DNA of 64,000 bases from Pseudarthrobacter sp. L1SW (GTDB lineage: Bacteria > Actinomycetota > Actinomycetes > Actinomycetales > Micrococcaceae), in the NCBI RefSeq assembly GCF_020809045.1, contig NZ_CP078079.1, forward strand, positions 992,001 to 1,056,000, given 5' to 3'. The translations under genes and the position numbers were made by a program. The notes below the pieces were generated by a model. It did no database searches. It saw nothing but the letters and a program-made list of their open reading frames with translations, and was not told where the DNA came from. This document shows positions 1 through 8,213 of this stretch, piece after piece (within the stretch, counting starts at the first letter, position 1; every line of letters starts with the position of its first letter).

Positions 1-1
1 C

Positions 2-982
2 CACTTTTCAACGTCTGTTGCGGTGACCCCGGACGGGACGCTGTACGTAGTCCAGACGACAGAGGCCATGCAAACCGAGATCGGCGTGGTGGCGCCCGGG
101 GCCGGCGAAGTTTCCAAGACCATTCCGCTCACCCAGGGCACGCACTGGCTGACGGTAGCGCCGGACGGCTCGCTGTATGTGGCCAGCCCTTCCGAAGGCA
201 CGGTGTCCGTGGTTTTGCCTGGCGAGGCCCGGGTTGAGCGCGTGATCGAGGCCGGAAACTATCCGGTGGAAGCTGCCGTAACGGCTGACGGCACTGTCTA
301 CGCCACCAACCAGCACGCGGGCACCGTCACTGTTGTTCCGAAGGGCGCTGCTGCCCCCTCGCACACCATCGCGGTGGGGAGGACGTCAGGTCCGCACGGG
401 ATTGCGGCGGGTCCCGACGGAACCGTTTACGTGGCAAACGTGCTGTCCAACGACGTGGCCGTCATCGAGCCCGGCGGCACCGCGGTGGCCCGGAAGATCA
501 GGGTGGGCCGCGAGCCGCAGGAAGTGGTGGCCGCGCCGGACGGGACCCTTTATGTGACCAACAGCGCGGACAACACCGTATCGGTGATCCCGCCCGGGGC
601 CGAAGCCGTGGCGGAGACGGTGCCCACCGGGGATGACCCCGGACGCCTGGCGGTCCGGGCCGACGGTTCCGTGGTGGTGGTCAACAGGGGCGGCAGGTCC
701 CTTACCGTGTTCGACGGCGGCTTGACCGGTCCCGCTGGCACGGCACCTGCGCCTGGGGCGAAGGCAGCGGATCCCGGGCCCGGCGCCGAGCCAGGGGAGG
801 TTGCTTCCGGAGGCCTTTCCGCTGGATCGCTTCCTGCGCTTCCTGTGGTTGCCGCAGGGGCCGCCGCCCTGCTGCTTGCAGGCGCGGCCGCGCTCGTCGC
901 CCTGCTGCGGAGGCGCCGGAAGGCTGTGGGGGAGGACCCTGCGCCGGCCTGGCTGTTCGACCAGACCCCCACCGGCTCATGA
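2..982 (+). CDS. YVTN-type beta-propeller surface protein, 5' partial
   Basis: The frame is open from the window edge, so the gene starts upstream; the first in-frame GTG (23) is not a convincing start. The visible 320 or so residues are repeated blades of the type 'PDGTLYV', 'DGTVYATN' and 'DNTVSVI', about 40 residues apart, which is the signature of YVTN/NHL-like beta-propellers. A Pro/Ala/Gly linker (residues ~235-265 of the GTG frame) leads to one hydrophobic helix (VVAAGAAALLLAGAAALVALL) and an RRRRK stop-transfer tail, so the propeller should be displayed outside the membrane. The segment before the helix (SLPALP) is only vaguely sortase-like. The binding partner is unknown. A tandem repeat begins a few bases after the stop. 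Confidence 0.8.
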   Translation, partial: HFSTSVAVTPDGTLYVVQTTEAMQTEIGVVAPGAGEVSKTIPLTQGTHWLTVAPDGSLYVASPSEGTVSVVLPGEARVERVIEAGNYPVEAAVTADGTVYATNQHAGTVTVVPKGAAAPSHTIAVGRTSGPHGIAAGPDGTVYVANVLSNDVAVIEPGGTAVARKIRVGREPQEVVAAPDGTLYVTNSADNTVSVIPPGAEAVAETVPTGDDPGRLAVRADGSVVVVNRGGRSLTVFDGGLTGPAGTAPAPGAKAADPGPGAEPGEVASGGLSAGSLPALPVVAAGAAALLLAGAAALVALLRRRRKAVGEDPAPAWLFDQTPTGS

Positions 983-989
983 CTCTTCA

Positions 990-1040
990 CTATTCATGAC
1001 CCTGAACTATTCATGAACCTGAACTATTCATGACTCTTGG
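990..1040. repeat. 17-bp tandem repeat, 3 units
   Basis: The core CTATTCATGA recurs at 990, 1007 and 1024, exactly 17 bp apart, with CCTGAA spacers; the third unit is divergent at its end. Each unit contains the palindrome-like TTCATGA. The array lies between the stop of the propeller gene and the cupin gene, so it could be a regulator site or replication slippage. Confidence 0.8.
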
Positions 1041-1083
1041 CTGAGGCCTCCGCATCGCGGGTAACCGCGGGTACCGTGTCCTC

Positions 1084-1419
1084 ATGCAGAAGATATCGAT
1101 CGATGCCCTGGCCCGTCAGCAGCTCGCAGCGGCCGTGGCTGCCCCCAGCGGGCGGGCGGCGGACACGGCGTTCGGCGGCCACGAGAAGAAACTCCGCCAG
1201 ACCGTCATGGCCTTCCGCGCCGGCACCCAGCTCAGCGAACACCAGAACCCCGGCGAGGCCACCGTTTACGTCATCAAGGGCTCGGTGTGGCTCAAGTCCG
1301 GCGGGGAGGCCTGGCAGGGCAAAGCCGGAGACCTGCTCATTGTTCCGGACGGGCTGCACAGCCTGGAAGCGGACGAGGACTCGGCCGTGCTGTTCACGGT
1401 GGTCAAGACCGACCGGTAG
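1084..1419 (+). CDS. Small cupin-domain protein
   Basis: The 111-residue protein is a single cupin_2 beta-barrel. The first conserved motif is seen in 'GTQLSEHQNPGEATVYVIKG' (a His and Glu in the usual metal-binding positions), and the second around 'DLLIVPDGLHSLEADEDS' (Pro and His). The length is typical of stand-alone bacterial cupins that bind a metal and a small ligand. The substrate cannot be read from sequence. No clear Shine-Dalgarno precedes the ATG. It stands alone: the upstream gene ends about 100 bp before and a gene-free stretch follows. Confidence 0.8.
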   Translation: MQKISIDALARQQLAAAVAAPSGRAADTAFGGHEKKLRQTVMAFRAGTQLSEHQNPGEATVYVIKGSVWLKSGGEAWQGKAGDLLIVPDGLHSLEADEDSAVLFTVVKTDR

Positions 1420-1844
1420 CGCCAGGACTTCCCCGGGCCCTAAGGGGCTGATGGACGATGTTCGGATGCAAGGGCCGCGAGGTCGCGGATCAGCTGCCGC
1501 ACCTCATGCTCCCGGCCACTGGAAGGCGGAGTTTGTACTGCCCGGGGCCCTGCCAAGGGCTTCCTGGGTGGAGCGGGAACGGGAGTCGCCGCTGGCCCGG
1601 CCAGGGTGCGTGGTTCCTCTGCCCTGGGCGGAATGCCTGTGCTCATACGCCCCCCTGACGCGATTGGTTCTGCTGCTAGGGACACTCTAGGAACCCGGGC
1701 GGCCATCCGGAAGCGCGTTCGCCGGTCGTCGGAACTTATTGTGTCGATCTTGAGCTTTGTTCCATGGTGGCGTATCTGCCCCGTCATGACACACGCCGCG
1801 TTCGGACCTTACGGCGGCAGGGGTCGGCGTTATAACGTGATGGC
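1420..1844. other. Gene-free stretch
   Basis: I see no convincing gene here. Open frames on both strands lack a ribosome binding site and have Arg/Pro-rich composition typical of shadow frames in GC-rich DNA. The last ~100 bp should hold the promoter of the methyltransferase gene. Confidence 0.5.
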
Positions 1845-2687
1845 GTGATCGTCCCCGATATTTCCCAGAACGCCGTGGCGGTCGCGGACCACTACGACGA
1901 GCTCGATCCGATCTATCGCCGGGTGTGGGGCGAGCATGTCCATCACGGCCTGTGGGAAACGGGTCGCGAGACGGCGGCCGAAGCCGTTGAGGCCCTCGTC
2001 CATACGGTCGGAGAACGGCTGCGCCTTAGGCCCGGCGAGTCGTGCGTCGACATTGGCTGCGGCTATGGCTCCACCGCACGGCAGCTCGCGGGGACGCACA
2101 GGGTCCGCGTTACCGGCTTCACGATTTCCGCTGGGCAGGCCCGCTACGCTGCCGAGCACCCCGAACCCGACGTGGACATCCAACTCCGCGACTGGCTCTC
2201 CAACGGGCTCGCCGATTCCTCAGCCAATGCCGCATGGGCCATCGAGTCGAGTGAGCACATGGTGGACAAGCCCAGGTTCTTCGCCGAGGCGCAGCGCGTG
2301 TTGTCGCCCGGCGGACGCTTCGTCATCTGTGCCTGGCTCGCCGAGACCGGTGCCAGCGGTTGGAAGGTTCGCCACCTGCTCGAGCCGATCTGCCGCGAAG
2401 GGCGCCTGCCCTCGATGGGCACGCGCGAGGAGTATGAGGCGATGGCAAGGGCTGCGGGCTTTACGGTCACAGGGTATGAGGATGCCAGCCGCAGCGTCGC
2501 ACGCACATGGACGATCTGCGCCTTTCGACTTGTGAAGGCCTTGCTCGTCGATCCCGAGGCCCGCCGCCTCGCCTTAGGCGCACGTAATCGCAGTTCGTTT
2601 CTGGGCATCCCCCGCCTGATCCTGGCCTACCGCACCGGTGCAATGCGCTACGGAATCATCACTTTGTCGAAGCCGGAGGAGCCATGA
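1845..2687 (+). CDS. Class I SAM-dependent methyltransferase (tocopherol-methyltransferase-like)
   Basis: 280 residues with the Rossmann motif I 'CVDIGCGYGSTARQLA' (about residues 66-81) and a post-motif 'LSPGGRFVICAWLAE'. The N-terminal 'HYDELDPIYRRVWGEHVHHG' resembles the segment before the SAM site in gamma-tocopherol and related small-molecule methyltransferases, so a lipid or prenyl-quinone acceptor is possible; this is inference. Translation starts at GTG. The stop overlaps the start of the SOUL-family gene (ATGA), so the two are translationally coupled. The substrate is unknown. Confidence 0.82.
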   Translation: MIVPDISQNAVAVADHYDELDPIYRRVWGEHVHHGLWETGRETAAEAVEALVHTVGERLRLRPGESCVDIGCGYGSTARQLAGTHRVRVTGFTISAGQARYAAEHPEPDVDIQLRDWLSNGLADSSANAAWAIESSEHMVDKPRFFAEAQRVLSPGGRFVICAWLAETGASGWKVRHLLEPICREGRLPSMGTREEYEAMARAAGFTVTGYEDASRSVARTWTICAFRLVKALLVDPEARRLALGARNRSSFLGIPRLILAYRTGAMRYGIITLSKPEEP

Positions 2688-3262
2688 CAGAACAGCAGCC
2701 GTACCGGCTCGTCACCCGCTACCCGCACTTCGAGCTGCGACGCTATCCGGAGCACGCGGTGGCAGAAGTGCAGGTCACCGCCACCTTCGACCGCGCCGGC
2801 AACGCTGCCTTCCGCCACTTGTTCAACTACATCAGTGGCAGCAACACCGCGCAGCAGAAGCTGGCCATGACGGCCCCGGTCCTCCAGGAACCGGGACCCT
2901 CACAGAAGCTGGCCATGACCGCCCCCGTGCTCCAGGGCGGCCCGCTGCCGGGGAGCGACGCACCCGCTGACTTCGTGATCGCCTTTGTGCTTCCGGCAGG
3001 CGTGACGGCCGAAACGGCCCCCGTCCCGTCGAATCCCGACGTCAGGATCAGGTCGATGCCAGGATCGCTAACTGGGGTTGTCCGGTTCTCGGGCAGCGGC
3101 ACGGCGGCAGCCTTTGCCCGGCGCAATGACGGGCTGCAGGCGGCACTCAAGCTTGCGGGGCTGACCCCTGTGGGACCGCCCAGGTTCGCCCGCTTCGACC
3201 CACCGTTCAAGCCGTGGTTCCTGCGCCACAACGAGGTGCTCCAGGACGTGGCCGAGAGCTGA
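2684..3262 (+). CDS. SOUL-family heme-binding protein
   Basis: 192 residues, the usual SOUL/HEBP length. The start 'PYRLVTRYPHFELRRYPEHA' matches the family N-terminus (Y..ve.p.yelR.Y). The family's MTAPV motif occurs twice as KLAMTAPVLQ about 17 residues apart, and the C-terminal 'RFDPPFKPWFLRHNEV' is also characteristic. It is a cytosolic protein with no signal peptide. It overlaps the methyltransferase gene by 4 bp, suggesting shared function, possibly in tetrapyrrole or lipid metabolism (inference). Confidence 0.88.
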   Translation: MTEQQPYRLVTRYPHFELRRYPEHAVAEVQVTATFDRAGNAAFRHLFNYISGSNTAQQKLAMTAPVLQEPGPSQKLAMTAPVLQGGPLPGSDAPADFVIAFVLPAGVTAETAPVPSNPDVRIRSMPGSLTGVVRFSGSGTAAAFARRNDGLQAALKLAGLTPVGPPRFARFDPPFKPWFLRHNEVLQDVAES

Positions 3263-3399
3263 CAAGGCGATGACAACGGCGGCACCCTCCCGCCGCCGTC
3301 GCACGCGTGCACAAACGTACCGCAGATATTGCTAGGCTCTCTAGTAATTAGAGAAACTTGCTATCGAGCAGGTCGGAGCGCCGGGAAGGAAACTTTGGC

Positions 3400-4269
3400 A
3401 TGGAGGGCAAAACCCGCAAGGCTCTCGTCAGCCTCCCCATCGTCGTGGTGGTGGGAGCGCTGACCGCCGTCGCCGGAAGCCAGGGCGGGTCCACGCTGGC
3501 CGGGGTGCCGGTGTTCGCGCTGGGCGTCGCGGCCGCGTTCGTGATCCAGTGGCTGGTGTTCATTCCCTCCTACCGGGCGCAGACGGAGAAGTTCTACGAC
3601 CTCACCGGAGCTTTGACCTACATCTCCATCACCGTGCTGCTGGTTCTCCTCAGCCCGGGAGTAGATGCCCGGGGCCTGCTGCTGGCGGCCATGGTGGTGG
3701 CGTGGGCGGTGCGCCTGGGCACCTTCCTGTTCCGCCGCGTGACCATGCACGGCAAGGACGACCGCTTCGATGACATCAAGCGCGACTCCATCCGCTTCCT
3801 GAACGCATGGACCATCCAGGGCCTGTGGGTGGTGCTGACTGCGGCGCTGGCTTGGGTGGCCATCACCTCGGACCGGAAGGTGGGGCTGGACGGGTTCTTC
3901 TGGGCGGGCCTGCTGGTCTGGGCCGCGGGCTTCGGCATTGAGATCGTGGCGGACAGCCAGAAGCGCGCATTCAAGGCGGACCCGGCCAACAGGGGCCGGT
4001 TCATCTCCACCGGGCTGTGGTCCAGGTCCCGCCACCCCAACTACTTCGGCGAGATCACCCTCTGGGTGGGCGTGGCCATCATTGCGCTGCCGGTGCTGCA
4101 GGGCTGGCAGTGGGCCGCCCTGGTCTCCCCGGTGTTCGTGGCGCTGTTGCTCATCAAGGGCAGCGGCGTGCCGCTCCTGGAGGCCAAGGCGGACGAAAAG
4201 TGGGGCGGCCAGCCGGATTACGAAGCGTACAAGCAGAACACGCCCGTGCTCATTCCCAGGGTCCGGTAG
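3400..4269 (+). CDS. DUF1295 / steroid 5-alpha-reductase-like membrane protein
   Basis: 289 residues, strongly hydrophobic with about seven membrane segments. The C-terminal 'LWSRSRHPNYFGEITLWVG' carries the R-HPNYFGE signature of DUF1295 and the ICMT/steroid-reductase superfamily, where it binds a nucleotide or SAM cofactor. ATG at 3400 is chosen because GGAAGGA lies 9 bases upstream; an upstream TTG frame extension lacks such a site. A short-chain or lipid reductase or methyltransferase role is expected, but the substrate is unknown. Confidence 0.85.
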   Translation: MEGKTRKALVSLPIVVVVGALTAVAGSQGGSTLAGVPVFALGVAAAFVIQWLVFIPSYRAQTEKFYDLTGALTYISITVLLVLLSPGVDARGLLLAAMVVAWAVRLGTFLFRRVTMHGKDDRFDDIKRDSIRFLNAWTIQGLWVVLTAALAWVAITSDRKVGLDGFFWAGLLVWAAGFGIEIVADSQKRAFKADPANRGRFISTGLWSRSRHPNYFGEITLWVGVAIIALPVLQGWQWAALVSPVFVALLLIKGSGVPLLEAKADEKWGGQPDYEAYKQNTPVLIPRVR

Positions 4270-4444
4270 CCGCGGGCAAGCAGGACACGGGACGGCGGCA
4301 CTCCACCAGGATTTCGCCGCTCACCGCGGATTCCCCACCGCTCGGCGCAAGATTCGTACGCTTGCTGATGATTTGCCCCATGATTGCCGGAGGCAAAGGC
4401 GCAGGTGGAGCCTTTCGCCTCTGGATCGAACAGAGACCGACGCT

Positions 4445-4500
4445 GTCGGACAAGCAAGCGTCGGACAAGCGTCGAACAAGCAAGCGTCGAACAAGCAAAG
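4445..4500. repeat. Tandem GTCGRACAAGCAAGC repeats upstream of the OFA transporter
   Basis: Four consecutive units start at 4445, 4460, 4471 and 4486 (15, 11, 15 and 15 bp), with consensus GTCGRACAAGCAAGC. The last unit ends in CAAAG, which forms the left part of the AAAGGGAAAA ribosome binding site for the ATG at 4510. The array therefore occupies the 5' leader or promoter. Confidence 0.85.
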
Positions 4501-4509
4501 GGAAAATCT

Positions 4510-5904
4510 ATGGGCTGGCTGGACCGAGAACGAACTGTTGCCCCGCCGGGATTCAACCGCTGGCTGGTGCCGCCCGCGGCGCTCGCCGTTCACCTCTGCA
4601 TCGGGCAGGCCTACGCCACGAGCGTCTACAAAACGGCCCTGGTCAAGCATTTTGGTGCCAGCCTGACCGAGATCGGCGTGATCTTCTCCATCGCGATCGT
4701 GATGCTGGGACTGTCCGCCGCGGTCATGGGCACCTGGGTGGACAGGAACGGCCCGCGCAAGGCGATGTTCACCTCGGCCATGTTCTGGGCCGGCGGCTTC
4801 CTGGTCGGCTCGCTCGGCATCTTCAGCCACCAGCTGTGGCTGGTCTACCTCGGTTACGGCGTGATCGGCGGCATCGGCCTGGGCATCGGCTACATCTCGC
4901 CCGTGTCCACCCTGATCAAGTGGTTCCCGGACCGGCCCGGCCTCGCAACCGGCATGGCCATCATGGGCTTCGGCGGCGGCGCGCTGATCGCCAGCCCCGT
5001 CTCCACGGCGCTGCTCAAGATGTACGATCCCAACTCCGGCGCCAAGGACTGGGTGGCCAGCGGTGATGCGGTAGGGAAGCTCTTCCTGACCCTCGCCGTC
5101 GTCTACCTCGCGTACATGCTTTTCGGCGCCCTCACCATCAAGGTCCCGGCCGCAGGCTGGAAGCCGGCCGGGTTCGACCCCGCCAAGGTCAAAGCCGCCA
5201 AGCTGGTCACCACGGAGAACGTCTCGGCCCGGAACGCCGTGAAGACGCGCCAGTTCTGGCTTCTCTGGATCGCGCTGTTCTGCAACGTCACCGCGGGCAT
5301 CGGCATCCTGGAGCAGGCCGCCCCCATGATCCAGGACTTCTTCCGCCAGTCCGACGGCGTCTCCCTGGTGAGTGCCGCCGTCGCCGCCGGCTTCGTGGGG
5401 CTGCTGTCCATCGGCAACATGGCCGGGCGCTTCGCCTGGTCCGCCACCTCCGACGTCACGGGCCGCAAGCGCATCTACATGGTGTACCTCGGTGTGGGTG
5501 CCGTCCTGTACACGGTGCTGGCGCTGGCCGGGTCCAGCACCACGTTCCTCTACGTGGCGCTCGCGTTCGTCATCATTTCCTTCTACGGCGGCGGCTTCGC
5601 CACCGTTCCGGCCTACCTGCGGGACCTCTTCGGGACCTACCAGGTGGGGGCCATCCACGGCCGGCTGCTGACCGCCTGGTCCGCCGCCGGGGTGGCCGGT
5701 CCGCTGATCGTCAACGCGTTCCTGGACGCACAGGGTAAGCCCGGCCAGCTCGACGCAGCCTCCTACCAGCCGGCCCTGCTGACCATGGTGGCGCTGCTGG
5801 TGGTCGGCTTCCTGGCCAACCTGATGGTCAAGCCGGTGGACGCACGATTCCACGAACCCCGCCCCGAGCGCGGACGGGCACACGAACCTGCCATGGAGGC
5901 CTGA
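4510..5904 (+). CDS. OFA-family MFS transporter (oxalate/formate antiporter-like)
   Basis: About 464 residues with 12 predicted membrane helices. Features of the major facilitator superfamily include 'GTWVDRNGPRKAMF' (the loop 2-3 motif) and, near the N-terminus, 'HLCIGQAYATSVYK', typical of OFA-family transporters. ATG at 4510 follows AAAGGGAAAA; the frame is open further upstream through the tandem repeat, but that extension is not membrane-like. The next gene encodes the OFA small subunit, which supports the assignment. The substrate is probably a carboxylate such as oxalate or formate, but this is not certain. Confidence 0.88.
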   Translation: MGWLDRERTVAPPGFNRWLVPPAALAVHLCIGQAYATSVYKTALVKHFGASLTEIGVIFSIAIVMLGLSAAVMGTWVDRNGPRKAMFTSAMFWAGGFLVGSLGIFSHQLWLVYLGYGVIGGIGLGIGYISPVSTLIKWFPDRPGLATGMAIMGFGGGALIASPVSTALLKMYDPNSGAKDWVASGDAVGKLFLTLAVVYLAYMLFGALTIKVPAAGWKPAGFDPAKVKAAKLVTTENVSARNAVKTRQFWLLWIALFCNVTAGIGILEQAAPMIQDFFRQSDGVSLVSAAVAAGFVGLLSIGNMAGRFAWSATSDVTGRKRIYMVYLGVGAVLYTVLALAGSSTTFLYVALAFVIISFYGGGFATVPAYLRDLFGTYQVGAIHGRLLTAWSAAGVAGPLIVNAFLDAQGKPGQLDAASYQPALLTMVALLVVGFLANLMVKPVDARFHEPRPERGRAHEPAMEA

Positions 5905-5905
5905 G

Positions 5906-6049
5906 ATGAGCACTGCACACACCCCCGGCGCGCAGGCGCCCGCCAAAGCATCCCTCGGCAAACTCGCCATCGCCTGGGCGCTGGTGGGCGTGCCGCTGGC
6001 CTACGGGATCTACCAGACCTTAACCCGGGTAGCCGCGCTGTTCGGATGA
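5906..6049 (+). CDS. MFS transporter small subunit (OFA partner)
   Basis: A 47-residue protein starting one base after the stop of the OFA transporter. It has a polar Ala/Pro-rich N-terminus and one hydrophobic helix (LAIAWALVGVPLAYGIYQTL), ending in AALFG. Small single-helix proteins of this type are found directly after OFA-family transporters and are annotated as their small subunit. It presumably sits in the membrane beside the transporter. It is easy to miss because of its length. Confidence 0.75.
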   Translation: MSTAHTPGAQAPAKASLGKLAIAWALVGVPLAYGIYQTLTRVAALFG

Positions 6050-6055
6050 GCGCAG

Positions 6056-6097
6056 GCGCCAGCCCTGCCCGCACAAGACGCAGCGCAGGGTTGGCGC
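6056..6097 (+). terminator. Putative terminator after the OFA operon
   Basis: Inverted repeat GCGCCAGCCCTGC (6056-6068) and GCAGGGTTGGCGC (6085-6097) pairs along 13 bp with one G-U type mismatch and a 16-base loop. It starts 7 bases after the small-subunit stop. No U-run follows. Confidence 0.5.
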
Positions 6098-6237
6098 AGG
6101 AGTGCTCAAGAATTTCCCCAGTTCCACCAAAACGGCCCTTTCCAGTACGCGGCGGGCAATAGGCTCTTCCCTGGCGCAAACGCGGCCACGACGCCTTGGC
6201 GCCTGAACCTACCATGCACACAAACCCGGGGAACTGC

Positions 6238-7113
6238 ATGTCCGTCTACACGTCCTTGCCTGAAACGATGCCTAAGCGCAGCACCCGCTGGACGGCCGCC
6301 GTCGTACTGGCTGCTGTCCTGGCCCTGCTCGCCGGGGGTGCCCCGGCCGCTGCCGACACGCTTGGCAGCTCCACAACTCCGGCGGCCGAGCCTGCCGCCG
6401 TTGAAGCGGCCGACCTGCTGGCCACCCTCCCCGTGAAGGGCCGCGCGCCCAAGACGGGGTATGAGCGGGCGCTGTTCGGCCCCACCTGGGCGGACGTGGA
6501 CCGGAACGGGTGCGACACCCGGAACGACATCCTCCGGCGCGACCTCACTGACATCACCCACACCAGCAGCGTGCCCTGCACGGTCAAGACGGGCATCCTC
6601 GCTGACCCGTATACGGGCACCACCATCAGCTTCATCCGCGGCACAACCACCAGCAGCGCCGTGCAGATCGACCATGTGGTGGCACTCAGCGACGCGTGGC
6701 AGAAGGGTGCCCAGCAGCTGACCACCGAGCAGCGGACGGCGTTCGCCAATGATCCGCTGAACCTGCAGGCAACGGACGGCCCCACCAACCAGCAAAAGGG
6801 CGACGGCGACGCCGCCACCTGGCTGCCGCCGAGCAAGGGCTTCCGGTGCGAGTACGTCGCCCGGCAGGTTTCCGTGAAGGCGCGGTACAGCCTGTGGGTG
6901 ACGCAGGCCGAGCACGACGCGATCGCGGTCATCCTGGCCGGGTGCCCGGGCCAGCCGGCGCCCGGCGCCGTCGAGTCTTCCGCCCCTGCCGCCGTCTACT
7001 ACGCCAACTGCGCGGAGGCGGTAGCCGCCGGAGCGGCGCCCCTGTATGCCGGTTCCGCCGGGTACCGTTCAGGCCTGGACGGGGACGGAGACGGGGTGGC
7101 CTGCGAGGGGTAG
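6238..7113 (+). CDS. Secreted HNH nuclease with C-terminal excalibur domain
   Basis: About 291 residues. A Sec signal peptide (KRSTRWTAAVVLAAVLALLA, cleavage near APAAADT) is followed by a GmrSD/DUF1524-like HNH domain with 'AVQIDHVVALSDAWQKGA' and 'FANDPLNLQATDGPTNQQKG', which carry the His and Asn of the beta-beta-alpha-metal fold. The C-terminal 'YYANCAEAVAAGAAPLY' and 'GLDGDGDGVACEG' form an excalibur calcium-binding domain. It should act outside the cell on nucleic acid. ATG 6238 has GGGGA five bases upstream; ATG 6268 would also leave a full signal peptide. Confidence 0.85.
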   Translation: MSVYTSLPETMPKRSTRWTAAVVLAAVLALLAGGAPAAADTLGSSTTPAAEPAAVEAADLLATLPVKGRAPKTGYERALFGPTWADVDRNGCDTRNDILRRDLTDITHTSSVPCTVKTGILADPYTGTTISFIRGTTTSSAVQIDHVVALSDAWQKGAQQLTTEQRTAFANDPLNLQATDGPTNQQKGDGDAATWLPPSKGFRCEYVARQVSVKARYSLWVTQAEHDAIAVILAGCPGQPAPGAVESSAPAAVYYANCAEAVAAGAAPLYAGSAGYRSGLDGDGDGVACEG

Positions 7114-7173
7114 CTGCTGCCCGGACGCTGTCCGGCATCGGCGATTTCCCGGTGGGGGCCGGCGCCTGTCGGT

Positions 7174-8070
7174 TCAGTCGGCAGCCGCCGGCCTGAAGGT
7201 CATGCCGCCGTCGGTGGACACCACAACACCGCCGGCTGCGGCTGCCCAGATCCACGGGCTGCCGTCGGCGCCGTTGGTGGCGGCGACGGCGGAAACTCTT
7301 CCGTCAATCCGGCCCTTCCTGGCCCACGTTGCGCCGGCGTCTGACGAGTAGTGGACCGTGCCATCAGGTTCCACCCCAACAGCTTCCTCGGGGTCCGCGA
7401 ACGCCGCAAATTGGATCACTGGGCCGGTGCCCAGGGGTTTCCACGTTTGGCCGCCGTCCGTGGAGCGCTGGATCCCGTCTTGGGTGGTTGCAAGGACTGT
7501 GGTGCCGGAAGGGTGGGAGGCCAGGGCGGCGGGGGCGAAACTTACGGCGGCGGTGTTCCAGGTCTTGCCATCGGGGCTGGTCCTCAGCGTTCCGTCGAAT
7601 GCCACGATCCCTGCCTGCGTGACGGCCAGGGTATGGAAGTCGGACTGGCCCTGCCTGGAGAGCGGTTCCCAGGTTTTCCCGCCGTCGTCAGACTTGATCA
7701 GACCCAGTGGGTTGGGCAGCGGGGAGCCTGGGCCAGGGTGCCCGGAGGCGTAGAAGACGCCGTCGGCGGGGCCCGCGGTGAAGCCCATCAGGTCATTGGT
7801 CTCGCCGATTTTGGTGGCGGGGGTGCTGGTCGCGTCGAAGAGGCCGTCGTGGGTGGCCAGGAGTATCTGGCCGCTTTGGCTGCTGACGGCGAGCCCGTGG
7901 ACGTGGGAGCCCGGCACCGGGCCCTGGGTGGTTGACGATGCAGCCGGCTGGGCCGGACCGGTGGCGGGCGCACAGGCAGCCAGGGCGAAAAGGACGGCCG
8001 CGGTGCCAGCCAATAGGGCGTGGCCCCTGGCGGGCCGCGGCGCGGGGGCAGGTGCCGCTGCAGTCATCAT
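7174..8070 (-). CDS. F510_1955-family BNR-repeat lipoprotein
   Basis: 298 residues. The N-terminus is a lipoprotein signal with lipobox LAAC (VLFALAACAP). The rest is a seven-bladed sialidase/sortilin-like propeller with repeats such as 'SDDGGKTWEPL', 'STDGGQTWKPLG', 'SSDAGATWARKG' and 'STDGGMTFRP' (BNR/Asp-box signatures). Proteins of this build are annotated as F510_1955-family glycosylhydrolases, but enzyme activity is not demonstrated by the sequence. The start was moved to the Met-Met at 8070, preceded by AAGGGAG; a longer open frame has no such site. It is divergent from the next gene. Confidence 0.82.
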   Translation of the reverse strand: MMTAAAPAPAPRPARGHALLAGTAAVLFALAACAPATGPAQPAASSTTQGPVPGSHVHGLAVSSQSGQILLATHDGLFDATSTPATKIGETNDLMGFTAGPADGVFYASGHPGPGSPLPNPLGLIKSDDGGKTWEPLSRQGQSDFHTLAVTQAGIVAFDGTLRTSPDGKTWNTAAVSFAPAALASHPSGTTVLATTQDGIQRSTDGGQTWKPLGTGPVIQFAAFADPEEAVGVEPDGTVHYSSDAGATWARKGRIDGRVSAVAATNGADGSPWIWAAAAGGVVVSTDGGMTFRPAAAD

Positions 8071-8213
8071 GGTGCTCCCTTGCGTTGCGGGCGTTATCCA
8101 AAGGCCGGCGAGGCCTTCTGGTTCAAGGCTAGGGAACTTCGCCCTTGCTGTGAAAACCGCGTGGGTAAAGACTGGGGGCAAGAGAGCAGGAGAATAGGGC
8201 GGAAGGCGGTGCT

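Noticed and set aside
1440..1787. 115-residue minus-strand frame in the gene-free stretch
   Set aside because: No binding site, Arg/Pro-rich composition and no domain resemblance.
2850..2935. Repeated KLAMTAPVLQ in the SOUL protein as a novel duplication
   Set aside because: Two MTAPV-type motifs are common in bacterial SOUL-family proteins.
4321..5970. 549-residue open frame on the minus strand opposite the OFA transporter
   Set aside because: It is Gly/His/Asp-rich without family features and antisense to a clear membrane transporter; GC-rich shadow frame.
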